A DNA stretch of 64,000 nt from JAABQT01 sp035459025 (GTDB lineage Bacteria > Pseudomonadota > Gammaproteobacteria > Burkholderiales > SG8-39), in contig DATHYT010000068.1 in the NCBI GenBank assembly GCA_035459025.1, positions 49,583 to 113,582 of the forward strand. Reading direction: 5' to 3'. The notes beneath the pieces are model-generated. The model worked only from the letters and a program-made list of their open reading frames with translations, had not been told where the DNA came from and searched no databases. This document shows, one piece after another, positions 18,018 to 25,957 of the stretch. The number at the start of each line of letters is the position of its first letter. Position 1 is the first letter of the stretch. The translations under genes and the position numbers were made by a program.

Positions 18018-19473
18018 CGCCGTCGCGCTCGGCTTTCTCCTCGGCCTGCCGCTCGCCGGCGCGCTCGCGCTCGCGCTCGCCGGCCACCGGCGCCGGGCGC
18101 CCGAGGCGAACATCGCCTTCAGCGCCGGCACCTTGCTCGCCGCGGTCGTGCTCACCGCGCGCGTCGCCGCGGCCGGCCCGGTGTTCGTGCTCGGGCGCGC
18201 GTTCTACATCGACGCGCTGAACGTTTTCCTGGTCGCGCTCACCGCCTTCGTCGCGCTCACCACGGCGATCTTCTCGCGCCCCTACATGCGCGTCGAGCAG
18301 GAGCACGGGCGCATGAATCCGCGCCGGCTGCGGCTCTACCACAGCATGTACCAGCTGTTCAGCTTCACCATGCTCCTTGCGCTCACCACCAACAACATGG
18401 GCCTCCTGTGGGTCGCGCTGGAGGCGGCGATGCTCGCCACGGTGCTCCTGGTGAGCGTGTACCGTAGCGCCGCGAGCCTCGAGGCGGCGTGGAAGTACTT
18501 CATCCTGTGCGGCGTCGGCATTGCGCAGGCGCTCTTCGGCACGGTACTGCTCTATATGGCGGCCGAGCGCGCGGGCGCGGGCGAGCACGGCACGCTCCTC
18601 TGGACGCACCTCGACGCCGTCAAGGCGAGCCTCGACCCGCGCATCATGGCGCTCGCCTTCGCCTTCCTGTTCGTCGGCTACGGCACCAAGGTCGGCCTCG
18701 TGCCGGTGCACAACTGGCTGCCCGACGCGCATGCCGAAGGCCCGACGCCGGTGTCGGCGGTGCTCTCGGGGCTGCTGCTGAACGTCGCGCTCTACGCCGT
18801 GCTCCGCTGCAAGGTGCTCGCCGACGGCGCGCTCGGCCCGGGGCTCGCCGGGCAGATGATGATGGCCTTCGGCCTCATCTCGGTGGTGGTGGCGGCGTTC
18901 TTCCTCTCGCGCCAGCGCGACGTGAAGCGCATGTTCGCCTACTCCTCGATCGAGCACATGGGGCTCATCACCTTCGCCTTCGGCGTCGGCGGGCCGATCG
19001 CCACCTTCGCGGGCCTGCTGCACATGACGGTGCACTCGCTCGTCAAGTCGGCGATCTTCTTTGCCATCGGGCACGCCGCGCAGCACGCCGGCACCCAGGT
19101 GATGAGCGAGATCCGGGGGCTGGTAAAGGCGAACCCGAGCGTGGGCTGGGGACTGATGCTCGGCTCGCTCGCCATCCTCGGCATGCCGCCCTTCGGCGTG
19201 TTCGCGAGCGAGTTCCTGATCCTCACCACGACGATGCGCGAGCAGCCCTGGGCGGCGCCTTTCCTGCTCGCGGCCCTGGGCGTCGCGTTCGCCTCGGTGC
19301 TGCAGCGCGTGCAGCCGATGGTGTTCGGCGAAACGGAGCTGAAGCCGCTGCCGCAGCCGCCGGCGCTGATCCCCGTGTTCGTGCACATCGGGCTCGTGCT
19401 CGTGCTCGGGCTGTACATCCCGCCGTCCCTCGAGGGCTGGTACCGGGAGGCCGCGCGCATGGTGGCCGGATGA
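18010..19473 (+). CDS. hyfF: hydrogenase-4 subunit F-like proton-pumping membrane subunit
   Basis: A 487-residue second antiporter-like subunit. The motif HNWLPDAHAEGPTPVSA marks the discontinuous helix, and RDVKRMFAYSSIEHMG is the typical Lys-bearing TM8 region of NuoL/M/N and HyfF. About 14 helices are visible. Having both B- and F-type pump modules points to a complex with more than one ion path. It lies between the E- and G-like genes and overlaps both. Confidence 0.88.
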   Translation: MTSAVALGFLLGLPLAGALALALAGHRRRAPEANIAFSAGTLLAAVVLTARVAAAGPVFVLGRAFYIDALNVFLVALTAFVALTTAIFSRPYMRVEQEHGRMNPRRLRLYHSMYQLFSFTMLLALTTNNMGLLWVALEAAMLATVLLVSVYRSAASLEAAWKYFILCGVGIAQALFGTVLLYMAAERAGAGEHGTLLWTHLDAVKASLDPRIMALAFAFLFVGYGTKVGLVPVHNWLPDAHAEGPTPVSAVLSGLLLNVALYAVLRCKVLADGALGPGLAGQMMMAFGLISVVVAAFFLSRQRDVKRMFAYSSIEHMGLITFAFGVGGPIATFAGLLHMTVHSLVKSAIFFAIGHAAQHAGTQVMSEIRGLVKANPSVGWGLMLGSLAILGMPPFGVFASEFLILTTTMREQPWAAPFLLAALGVAFASVLQRVQPMVFGETELKPLPQPPALIPVFVHIGLVLVLGLYIPPSLEGWYREAARMVAG

Positions 19474-20951
19474 GGCGCGAGGTCCTGAAGCGCGAGCACT
19501 GGGTGAGCGCGGCGCGCGCGGTGGTGGAGCGCGGCGGGCGGCTGGTGGCACTGTGGGGCTCGGAGCGGCGCGAGGCGTACTTCGTCTGCGCGGCCTATGC
19601 CACGCCCGAGGGGCTGGTGTGGTCGGAGCTGCCGCTGGATGGCGGCGCGACGTATCCGGACCTGTCGCCGGTGTTCTACTTTGCCGGGCGCATGCAGCGC
19701 GCGCTGGCGGACCTGCTCGGGCTGACCGCGGAGGAAGCGCTCGATCGGCGGCCGTGGCTCAACCACGGCGCGTGGCCGTACGGGTATCACCCCTTGCTCA
19801 GCAATTCGACCGGCAAGGAGGTGTTCGACGACTGCGACGTCACCGATTACCCCTTCGTGCACGTGCAAGGCGAAGGCGTGCACGAGATCCCGGTGGGGCC
19901 GGTGCACGCGGGGATCATCGAGCCGGGGCATTTCCGCTTTTCCATCGTCGGCGAGAAGGTGCTGCGGCTGGAGAAACGGCTTGGCTACACCCATAAAGGA
20001 ATCGAGAAGCGCTTTACCCAGCTGCCGCCGGAAGGCGCGCATCTCTTGGCCGGGCGCGTGTCGGGGGATTCGACCGTGGCTTGCGCCTGGGCGTATTGCA
20101 TGGCGCTGGAGAACGCAGCGGACGCGGAGGTGCCGGAGCGCGCGTCCTGGCTACGCGCGCTGCTGCTGGAGCGCGAGCGCGTCGCGAACCACCTGGGGGA
20201 TCTGGGCGCGCTGGGAAACGACGCCGGGTTTGCTTTCGCCTTGACCCAGTTCTCGCGGCTGCGCGAGCAGTGGCAGCGCGCCTCGCGCGAAGTGTTCGGG
20301 CACCGCTTCATGATGGACCGCGTCGTGCCGGGCGGCGTGGCCGAGGACGTGAACGGCGCGGCGCTCGAGCTGATGCGCGAGGACTGCGCCGCGTTTGCCG
20401 CGGAGGTGAAGGCGCTGCGCGTGATCTTCGATGAGCACGCCGGGCTGCAGGACCGCTTCATCGCCGCCGGGCGCGTGCGGCCGGAGCTCGCCAACCGTCT
20501 GGGCGTCACCGGGCTGGTGGCGCGCGCAAGCGGGCAGGCGATCGATTTGCGCAACGACCATCCCTGCCGTCCCTATGACGAGCTCGGGGTGCAGATGGCG
20601 ACGCATCGCAATGGCGACGTCGCCGCGCGCGTCATCGTGCGCTTCGAGGAGCTGCTCGAGTCGCTGCGGCTGATCGTGGAGATCTGCAACCGCCTGCCCG
20701 AGGGCGCGGTGCGCGGCGAGGTGGAGATTCCGGTCGGCGATGCCTACGGCGCCGGGTGGGTGGAAGGGTGGCGCGGCGAGGTGTTCTGCGGGCTGGAGCT
20801 GGAGAACGGGCGGATCCGGCGCTGCCATCTGCACGACCCGTCCTGGCAGAACTGGCCGGCGCTCGAGCACGCCATCATCGACAACATCGTTCCGGACTTT
20901 CCGCTCATCAACAAGTCGTTCAACCTGTCGTATTCGGGCCACGACCTCTGA
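19470..20951 (+). CDS. hyfG: hydrogenase large-subunit-like protein (HyfG/NuoCD type) lacking the nickel-iron cysteines
   Basis: A 493-residue NuoC-NuoD-like fusion. Residues about 1-135 match the NuoC/HycE N-terminal domain (NHGAWPYGYHPLL), and the rest matches the NuoD/large hydrogenase subunit (VGPVHAGIIEPGHFRFS, RLGYTHKGIEKRF). In true [NiFe]-hydrogenases the motif RxCGxC binds the metal; here the matching place is RVSGDS (196-201), so both cysteines are serines. The C-terminal DPCxxC motif is also absent (end SFNLSYSGHDL). A hydrogen-activating site therefore cannot form. The protein fits the energy-converting hydrogenase-related (Ehr) type. The start overlaps the hyfF stop. Confidence 0.87.
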   Translation: MRREVLKREHWVSAARAVVERGGRLVALWGSERREAYFVCAAYATPEGLVWSELPLDGGATYPDLSPVFYFAGRMQRALADLLGLTAEEALDRRPWLNHGAWPYGYHPLLSNSTGKEVFDDCDVTDYPFVHVQGEGVHEIPVGPVHAGIIEPGHFRFSIVGEKVLRLEKRLGYTHKGIEKRFTQLPPEGAHLLAGRVSGDSTVACAWAYCMALENAADAEVPERASWLRALLLERERVANHLGDLGALGNDAGFAFALTQFSRLREQWQRASREVFGHRFMMDRVVPGGVAEDVNGAALELMREDCAAFAAEVKALRVIFDEHAGLQDRFIAAGRVRPELANRLGVTGLVARASGQAIDLRNDHPCRPYDELGVQMATHRNGDVAARVIVRFEELLESLRLIVEICNRLPEGAVRGEVEIPVGDAYGAGWVEGWRGEVFCGLELENGRIRRCHLHDPSWQNWPALEHAIIDNIVPDFPLINKSFNLSYSGHDL

Positions 20952-21457
20952 TGCTGAAGACCGTCATCAAGATCGTGCGCACCGGGATCCTGACCGAGCC
21001 CGCGCCGACGGTGCATTCGCTGCCCGAGGTGTCGCGGATTCACCATGAGCTGCTGCACATCCTGGGTCGGGCGCTGTGCATCCGGCAGGTGGACGCGGGG
21101 TCCTGCAACGGCTGCGAGCTCGAGATCCATGCGTTGAACAACCCCTACTACAACCTTGAGGGTTACGGAATCAAGTTCGTCGCCAGCCCGCGCCATGCGG
21201 ACTTGCTGATGGTGACCGGGCCGGTGTCGCGGAACATGGAGCTGGCTTTGAAGCGGACGTACGAGGCGATTCCGGATCCGAAGCTGGTTCTGGCGGTCGG
21301 GGATTGCGGGTGCGACGGCGGGATATTCGGGGAGAGCTACGCCAGCTGCGGGCGGGTTTCGAATGTCGTGCCGGTGGATTTGACGGTGGCGGGATGTCCG
21401 CCGCCGCCGCTGGAGATCCTGCGGGCGGTGCTGGGGTTGGCGAGGAGGTTGAGGTAG
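20951..21457 (+). CDS. hyfI: hydrogenase small-subunit-like protein (HyfI/NuoB type)
   Basis: A 168-residue iron-sulfur subunit of the NuoB/HycG/HyfI family. The four ligands of the N2-type [4Fe-4S] cluster are present: Cys52 and Cys55 (SCNGCE), Cys119 (GDCGC) and Cys149 (AGCPPPP). It should carry electrons between the large-subunit-like protein and the rest of the complex. So the electron-transfer cluster is kept while the nickel site is lost. Start and previous stop overlap by one base (TGATG). No hyfA/hyfH-type ferredoxin subunit or hyp maturation gene follows directly. Confidence 0.9.
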   Translation: MLKTVIKIVRTGILTEPAPTVHSLPEVSRIHHELLHILGRALCIRQVDAGSCNGCELEIHALNNPYYNLEGYGIKFVASPRHADLLMVTGPVSRNMELALKRTYEAIPDPKLVLAVGDCGCDGGIFGESYASCGRVSNVVPVDLTVAGCPPPPLEILRAVLGLARRLR

Positions 21458-21468
21458 GGCCGGCGAGC

Positions 21469-21526
21469 TGTCGGCAAACGTGTGGGGGTTCTATGTCGCC
21501 GCCTGACAGCCCGTCGTTGGCCGACA
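21469..21526. repeat. imperfect inverted repeat after the hyf-like operon
   Basis: TGTCGGCAAACG at 21469-21480 and CGTTGGCCGACA at 21515-21526 pair at 11 of 12 positions across a 34-base spacer. The spacer holds a shorter GCTGTC/GACAGC pairing with its flank. It lies 12 bases after the last hyf-like stop, so it may be a weak terminator or an operator for the next gene. There is no U-run. Confidence 0.3.
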
Positions 21527-21582
21527 CCCTTTGCTACGCACTTTGCGCGGCGCGGCCGAGCGTAAACGCAGAGCCTGCGAGG

Positions 21583-21918
21583 ATGGGTCGCACGGTGTCG
21601 AGAACGCCAGCAGCCCTGACGATTTGTGCCTGCCTCGGGATGATGGCGCCGCTGCCCGCCCCGGCATCCGAACGCTGGTTCCTGATGTCGCGTCATGGAG
21701 ATTGCGCGCCGGTGGCGACGCTCAAGCGCAAGGTTCCGGACCTTGGCGAGATCAACGACCCGGTCGCGTTCGCGGCGTTCATGCGACGCAAGGGCGTCGC
21801 CGTGACCTCGACCCGGGTCCCCGTGCCGAAAGGCAAGGCCGAGGAAGTGAAGGTGCCCGAGAGGGACTTGTTCCTGATGTTCGTAACGTCGGAGATGTGC
21901 CGCGGCGCTGCGCGGTGA
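21583..21918 (+). CDS. hypothetical exported protein, 111 aa
   Basis: Starting at ATG 21583 (GAGG 3 bases upstream), the product has a typical signal peptide: a short Arg-containing start, the hydrophobic ALTICACLGMMAPLPAPAS, and probable cleavage before ERWF. The mature domain of about 85 residues holds Cys pairs (DCAPVA and MCRG) and many Lys/Arg. I recognise no family. It is the first gene after the hyf-like operon and may be expressed separately. Confidence 0.6.
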   Translation: MGRTVSRTPAALTICACLGMMAPLPAPASERWFLMSRHGDCAPVATLKRKVPDLGEINDPVAFAAFMRRKGVAVTSTRVPVPKGKAEEVKVPERDLFLMFVTSEMCRGAAR

Positions 21919-22109
21919 GCGCTCATTCGAGCGGGCGGCCTGAAGTCGTCCGGTTGCTGGAGGTCGCCGCGCCCGCGGCGCCGTCTGCTCGGCGCGCGAA
22001 GGGCCCATCGCGCCGCTGGACGCCGGGTTCGCCACGCGCGCGCATCGCCGTCGAGGACGGTCCGGGGGGCCGCGGCACGCGGGTGGTGGTGCGTTTCGAA
22101 GCCGTCTAG
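21915..22109 (+). CDS. uncertain short ORF, 64 aa
   Basis: A GTG at 21915 overlaps the previous stop (GTGA), giving 64 codons. The product is Arg/Pro/Ala-rich with no recognisable motif apart from a strand-like end (TRVVVRFEAV). Without it, the stretch 21919-22178 holds no gene. The overlap start is the only positive evidence, so it may well be non-coding. Confidence 0.2.
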   Translation: MSAHSSGRPEVVRLLEVAAPAAPSARRAKGPSRRWTPGSPRARIAVEDGPGGRGTRVVVRFEAV

Positions 22110-22178
22110 GCCGGGCGCGGGATGGTATGGTTGCCAGTGCAGGTGCCGGCATCCCACGCGGCATTGAAGGAGGCCACC

Positions 22179-22439
22179 ATGACGGACCCGGCAGCCGAGA
22201 AGACCCCGCTGGAGCGATCGCGGGACATCATCAAGCAGTTAAAGGAGATGCTGCACTACTCGGAAGGCAACATCGAGAAGCTGACCGGGATCTGGCTCCT
22301 GCTCGACGGCGAGCTGAAGCAAAAGAGAGTCGCCAAGGGCCTGGAAGCGCTCCTCACGCACCAGAACAAGTTCCACGACGCGCCCGCCGCGCTAATCAAG
22401 GACTACGAGTCGGAATGCGACAAGCTGGAGAAGAAATAG
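22179..22439 (+). CDS. hypothetical small helical protein, 86 aa
   Basis: ATG 22179 has a strong AAGGAGG ribosome site 6 bases upstream, which decides the start over in-frame codons further up. The product is charged and mostly helical (RSRDIIKQLKEMLHYSEGNIEKL, then many Lys/Glu), with no membrane segment or Cys motif. It could be a small coiled-coil adaptor, but no family is recognised. It is followed closely by a ferredoxin gene. Confidence 0.6.
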   Translation: MTDPAAEKTPLERSRDIIKQLKEMLHYSEGNIEKLTGIWLLLDGELKQKRVAKGLEALLTHQNKFHDAPAALIKDYESECDKLEKK

Positions 22440-22468
22440 CGCTCATCCAATGCCGGCACGACCCCGGC

Positions 22469-22723
22469 GTGTTCGTACCGGTGATCGACCGCAATCGCTG
22501 CGAAGGCAAGGCAAGATGCGTGACGGTCTGCCCGGTGGGCGTGTTCGCGCTCGGCGCGCTGCCGCGCGCGCAGCGCGCACGCCTCACGCTCAGGGGAAAG
22601 CTCAAGGGCGTGGCGCACCACTGGCAGCAGGCGGTGCTCCAGGCGCCGCAGGCCTGCGAAGGCTGCGGCCTGTGCGTGAAGGCCTGCCCGGAAAGGGCGA
22701 TCACGCTCGTGCGCACGTCATAG
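22469..22723 (+). CDS. ferredoxin-like iron-sulfur protein, probably 3Fe-4S/4Fe-4S
   Basis: With GTG at 22469 the product is 84 residues. The first motif is Cys11-x5-Cys17-x3-Cys21-Pro, lacking the middle Cys of CxxCxxC. The second is the full CEGCGLCVKACPE. By analogy with 7Fe ferredoxins, this suggests one [3Fe-4S] and one [4Fe-4S] cluster, with about 40 residues between the motifs. The N-terminus VFVPVIDRNRCEGK matches a known group of small ferredoxins. The start is not certain. It may pass electrons to the hyf-like complex 1 kb upstream, but this is only a guess from proximity. Confidence 0.75.
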   Translation: MFVPVIDRNRCEGKARCVTVCPVGVFALGALPRAQRARLTLRGKLKGVAHHWQQAVLQAPQACEGCGLCVKACPERAITLVRTS

Positions 22724-22733
22724 GGGAGCCGCG

Positions 22734-23411
22734 ATGACGCTGAAGGTCTTCATCGGCATGGACGAGCGCCAGCCGCTCGCCTACAACGTGTGCCGCGCCT
22801 CGATCGAGCGCCACGCCGGCGCGCGCCTCGTGATCGAGCCGCTGCGCCTGAAGTGGCTGCCGATCAGGCGGCGCGGCCTCACCGACTTCACCTTCAGCCG
22901 CTACCTCTGCCCCTACCTCTGCGGCTACGAAGGCAGCGCGCTGTTCCTGGACGCCGACATGATCGTGCGCGCCGACGTGCACGAGCTGGAAGCGCTTGCG
23001 CCGCCGGACGCCCCGGTCTCGGTGGTGAAAGGCAAGCTGCGCCTCGAGTGGCCGAGCATGATGTTCTTCAGGAATGCCCTGTGCCGCGCGTTGACGCCCG
23101 CGTTCATCGAGAGCGGCAGGCCCGAGGCCTTCGAGTGGACGCAGCGAATCGGCGAGCTGCCGCAGGAATGGAACCACTGCGTGGGCTACGACGCACCCAA
23201 CCCGCGCCCGAAGCTGATCCACTACACGCAGGGGATCCCTTGCTGGCCCGAGACCGAGGACTGCGAGCACGCCGAGGCCTGGCGCGAGGAGCATCGCCAG
23301 GCCAACGGCACCGTCTCGTGGCACGAGCTGATGGGCCGCTCGGTGCACGCGCGGCACGTCCTCCGGCGGCTGCACGCCGCCGGCAAGGGCAAGAACAGCC
23401 CCGAGGTCTAA
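22734..23411 (+). CDS. glycosyltransferase-like protein (GT8-type fold)
   Basis: A 225-residue cytosolic protein with a GT-A-like core. It begins LKVFIGMDERQPLAYNVC, like nucleotide-sugar-dependent transferases, and carries the DxD-type metal motif LFLDADMIV near residue 78. PRPKLIHYTQGIPCWPE near the end matches the conserved His-x-x-x-Gly region of this group. The acceptor is unknown. A GGGGAG ribosome site lies 5 bases before the ATG. It converges with the ACT-domain gene with a 4-base overlap of the ends. Confidence 0.75.
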   Translation: MTLKVFIGMDERQPLAYNVCRASIERHAGARLVIEPLRLKWLPIRRRGLTDFTFSRYLCPYLCGYEGSALFLDADMIVRADVHELEALAPPDAPVSVVKGKLRLEWPSMMFFRNALCRALTPAFIESGRPEAFEWTQRIGELPQEWNHCVGYDAPNPRPKLIHYTQGIPCWPETEDCEHAEAWREEHRQANGTVSWHELMGRSVHARHVLRRLHAAGKGKNSPEV

Positions 23412-23815
23412 CGGGCCTTCAGCACGCGCGAGGCCTTGCCCAGGTCCTTGCGCTTCACCCAGAACATGGCGCCGTAGCGGCCCTTGCCCGCGGTCACCGC
23501 CTGCAGCGAGACGACGTTGATCTTCGCCTTGGCGAGCTTGTTCAGGACCTGCGTCAGCGCCCCGACGCGATCCTCGCCCTGGGAAAGGAACACGGTCTTG
23601 CGCGCCGAGAGCTTCATCTTCGCCTTGCGCGCGGCCGCCGCGAACTTCGCGTTGTCCTTGGGAATGAAATCCACCTGCGCGCCGCCGCTCGCAGGAAAGC
23701 CGGTGAACGCGAGCAGGTTGACTTTCGCTGCCTTGAGCGCGGCGAGCGCCTGCGCTCCGGCCCCGGGACGCTGCGGCACCTTCATCGAGTAGTACGAAAC
23801 TTTGCGCACGGCCAT
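23408..23815 (-). CDS. ACT domain protein
   Basis: A 135-residue soluble protein with two ACT-like halves: residues 4-60 (VSYYSMKVPQRPGAGAQAL) and 72-130 (VGALTQVLNKLAKAKINVVSLQAV). ACT domains bind amino acids or other small ligands and regulate metabolism. There is no catalytic domain, so it is probably a stand-alone sensor or partner. It is divergent from the cobalamin adenosyltransferase gene, only 48 bases away, and starts with ATG at 23815 behind GGAGG. Confidence 0.8.
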   Translation of the reverse strand: MAVRKVSYYSMKVPQRPGAGAQALAALKAAKVNLLAFTGFPASGGAQVDFIPKDNAKFAAAARKAKMKLSARKTVFLSQGEDRVGALTQVLNKLAKAKINVVSLQAVTAGKGRYGAMFWVKRKDLGKASRVLKAR

Positions 23816-23845
23816 CGTTTCCTCCTTCGCTCAGGGTTGCAGGCC

Positions 23846-23851
23846 TATAAT
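23846..23851 (+). promoter_or_regulatory. -10 box for the cobalamin adenosyltransferase gene
   Basis: A perfect TATAAT lies 12 bases before the ATG at 23864, in the 48-base space between divergent genes. The -35 region is weak. The mRNA leader would be only about 6 bases. Confidence 0.5.
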
Positions 23852-23863
23852 TCTGCGCTTCTC

Positions 23864-24418
23864 ATGGGCCACAGGCTATCGAAGATCACCACGCGCACCG
23901 GCGACGCCGGCGACACCGGGCTCGGCGACGGCACGCGCGTGGCGAAGGACAGCCCGCGCATCCAGGCGCTCGGCGACATCGACGAGCTCAATTCGTGCCT
24001 CGGCCTGCTGCTGGCGGAGAAGCCGCCCGCCCCCATCGCCAAAGCTCTGCTGCAGGTGCAGCACGACCTGTTCGACCTCGGCGGCGAGGTCTGCATCCCG
24101 GGCCACAGCATGATCGAAGAACAGCACGTCGCGCGGCTGGAGGCCCTTACGCAGGCGCACAACGCGAGGCTGAGGCCCCTGAAGGAGTTCATCCTGCCGG
24201 GCGGCACGCGCGCCGCCGCCGCCGCGCACCTCGCGCGCGCCATCTGCCGCCGCGCCGAGCGGAGCCTGGTCGCGCTTGGGCGCGGCGAAGAGGTCAATGC
24301 GCGCGCGCGGCGGTACCTGAACCGGTTGTCCGACCTGCTGTTCGTGCTCGGCCGCGCGCTGAACCGCGCGGCGCGGCGCGGCGATGTGCTGTGGAAGCAC
24401 CAGAGGAAGGCACAATGA
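23864..24418 (+). CDS. cob(I)yrinic acid a,c-diamide adenosyltransferase, PduO type
   Basis: A 184-residue ATP:cobalamin adenosyltransferase, which moves the adenosyl group of ATP to cob(I)alamin to make coenzyme B12. The N-terminal ATP-binding motif TRTGDAGDTGLGDG, the DELNSCLGLL segment, the FILPGGT loop and the RRAERSLVAL helix are all present, as in the PduO/MMAB family. It supplies cofactor to enzymes such as methylmalonyl-CoA mutase, none of which is in the window. It is followed by the HAD gene with an ATGA overlap. Confidence 0.92.
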   Translation: MGHRLSKITTRTGDAGDTGLGDGTRVAKDSPRIQALGDIDELNSCLGLLLAEKPPAPIAKALLQVQHDLFDLGGEVCIPGHSMIEEQHVARLEALTQAHNARLRPLKEFILPGGTRAAAAAHLARAICRRAERSLVALGRGEEVNARARRYLNRLSDLLFVLGRALNRAARRGDVLWKHQRKAQ

Positions 24419-25137
24419 GCCCGATGCGCGCCCCCAAGGTGAAAGCGCTGGTATTCGACGTATTCGGCACGGTGGTCGACTGGCGTGGTTCGCTGATCCG
24501 CGAGGGACGCCTCTTGGGCCGCCGGAAGAAACTCAAAGTGGATTGGGAGGCCTTCGCTGACGCCTGGCGCGCAGGGTACCGCCCGGCAATGGCGCGCGTG
24601 CGCTCCGGGGAGCTGCCCTGGACCAGGATCGACGACCTGCACCGCATGATCCTGGACGAGCTGCTGGAGCGCTTCGGCATCCGCGGCCTCAGCGAAGACG
24701 AAATCGTTCACCTGAACCACGCCTGGCACCGTTTGAAGCCCTGGCCCGACGCGAAGGCGGGGCTGGGTAAGCTCAAGCGCCGCCACGTCATCGCCACGCT
24801 GTCGAACGGCAACGTCGCGCTGCTGGTCAACATGGCCAAGAACGCCGGCCTGCCCTGGGACTGCGTCCTCTCCGCCGAGGTGGTGCGCCATTACAAGCCC
24901 GATCCCGAAACCTACCTTGGCGCGGCCGACCTGCTCGGCGTGCGCCCGTCGGAGCTGATGATGGTGGCGGCGCACAAGGACGACCTGCACGCCGCCCGCG
25001 CGTGCGGGTTGCGGACCGCGTATGTCACGCGGCCGCGCGAGTACGGCTCCGCGAAGAAGGCGGACCTTTCGCGCGAGCCCGCCTTCGACGTGCACGCGCG
25101 CGATTTCAACGACCTCGCCCGCCAGCTGGCGCGCTGA
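24415..25137 (+). CDS. haloacid dehalogenase type II-like hydrolase
   Basis: A 240-residue HAD-superfamily enzyme. Motif I is FDVFGTVVDW, where the type II 2-haloacid dehalogenase nucleophile Asp is at about residue 16. TLSNGN is motif II, and KPDPETYLGAADLLG, with AAHKDDL, gives motifs III/IV. These spacings match the (S)-2-haloacid dehalogenase group, although many such proteins act on other substrates. It overlaps the adenosyltransferase gene and is followed after two bases by the response regulator. Confidence 0.87.
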   Translation: MSPMRAPKVKALVFDVFGTVVDWRGSLIREGRLLGRRKKLKVDWEAFADAWRAGYRPAMARVRSGELPWTRIDDLHRMILDELLERFGIRGLSEDEIVHLNHAWHRLKPWPDAKAGLGKLKRRHVIATLSNGNVALLVNMAKNAGLPWDCVLSAEVVRHYKPDPETYLGAADLLGVRPSELMMVAAHKDDLHAARACGLRTAYVTRPREYGSAKKADLSREPAFDVHARDFNDLARQLAR

Positions 25138-25139
25138 CC

Positions 25140-25559
25140 ATGCTCGCGAAGAAGAAATCACCCGCCCCGCGCCACCGCCTGCTGATCGTGGACGACGAGG
25201 AGTCGATGCGGCTGCTGCTCGCGCGCCAGGCCTCGAAGGGCCTGAAGGCCGAGGTGCAGCTTGCGGGCACCTGCGAGCAGGCGCTGCGCCTTGCGCGCAA
25301 CTACGCCTACGACGCGATCCTGCTCGACCTGATGATGCCGGGGATCGGCGGCTTCGAGGTGCTGAAGGCGATCCGCGCGTCCTCGGCCAACATAACGACG
25401 CCGATCCTCATCATATCGGCGCTGGAAGACCTGGCCACCAACGACCGCTGCCTCGCGGCCGGCGCGAGCGGCTTCCTGGTGAAGCCGGTGGAGCAGCGCG
25501 CGCTGGAGATCGCGGTGAAATCCCTGCTCGAGGCGCGCGGCAAGGCGATGAAAACCTAG
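25140..25559 (+). CDS. single-domain response regulator
   Basis: A 139-residue CheY-like receiver with no output domain. The acidic pair is in LLIVDDEES, the phospho-acceptor Asp is at about 63 (LLDLMMPG), and the switch Lys is in FLVKPVEQ. It may act by protein contact or serve as a phosphate relay. No histidine kinase is nearby. ATG 25140 lies two bases after the HAD stop, so the genes may share a transcript. Confidence 0.88.
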   Translation: MLAKKKSPAPRHRLLIVDDEESMRLLLARQASKGLKAEVQLAGTCEQALRLARNYAYDAILLDLMMPGIGGFEVLKAIRASSANITTPILIISALEDLATNDRCLAAGASGFLVKPVEQRALEIAVKSLLEARGKAMKT

Positions 25560-25567
25560 GAGAACGC

Positions 25568-25954
25568 ATGGCGCAGATCAAGATCGGCAACGTCGAGGCG
25601 CTGGGCAAGCCGCTCGGCCAGTACTCGCACCTCGCGCGGGTGAAGAACGCGACTGAAACGCTGTACATCGCGGGCATGCTCGCGCCGGGGGACGACTTCG
25701 ACACCCAGTGCAGCGGGGTGTTCAGGCAGGTCGAGGCGGCGCTGAAATCCGCGGGCGCGGGCTGGGCCAATGTCGCGCAGTTCACCACCTACCTGGTGCA
25801 CTCGCAGGACATCCCGAAGTTCATGGCCTGGCGGCTGCGCGAGTTCCCGAAGCTGTTTCCCGACGGGAAGTACCCGCCCAACACCCTGCTCGTCGTCGAC
25901 CGCCTCGTCCAGGAGCCGTTCCTGATCGAGGTGCAGGCCATCGCGGCGCTCTAG
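25568..25954 (+). CDS. RidA family protein
   Basis: A 128-residue YjgF/YER057c/UK114-type protein. Family members hydrolyse reactive enamine/imine intermediates or act on related compounds in catabolism. The sequence keeps the IAGMLAPG, NVAQFTTYLV and EVQAIAAL blocks, but the usual Arg of canonical RidA (RxxVE) is not clear, so this may be an RidA-like subgroup (Rid2-7). A good AGGAG ribosome site precedes ATG 25568. It converges on tctA with three bases between stops. Confidence 0.85.
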   Translation: MAQIKIGNVEALGKPLGQYSHLARVKNATETLYIAGMLAPGDDFDTQCSGVFRQVEAALKSAGAGWANVAQFTTYLVHSQDIPKFMAWRLREFPKLFPDGKYPPNTLLVVDRLVQEPFLIEVQAIAAL

Positions 25955-25957
25955 CGC

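Noticed and set aside
14417..21457. Functional [NiFe]-hydrogenase 4 / formate hydrogenlyase
   Set aside because: The large subunit has serine in place of the N-terminal nickel ligands and no C-terminal pair.
22451..22737. Alternative frame ORF starting MPARPRRVRTGDRP over the ferredoxin gene
   Set aside because: It overlaps the ferredoxin in another frame and lacks the cysteine motifs.
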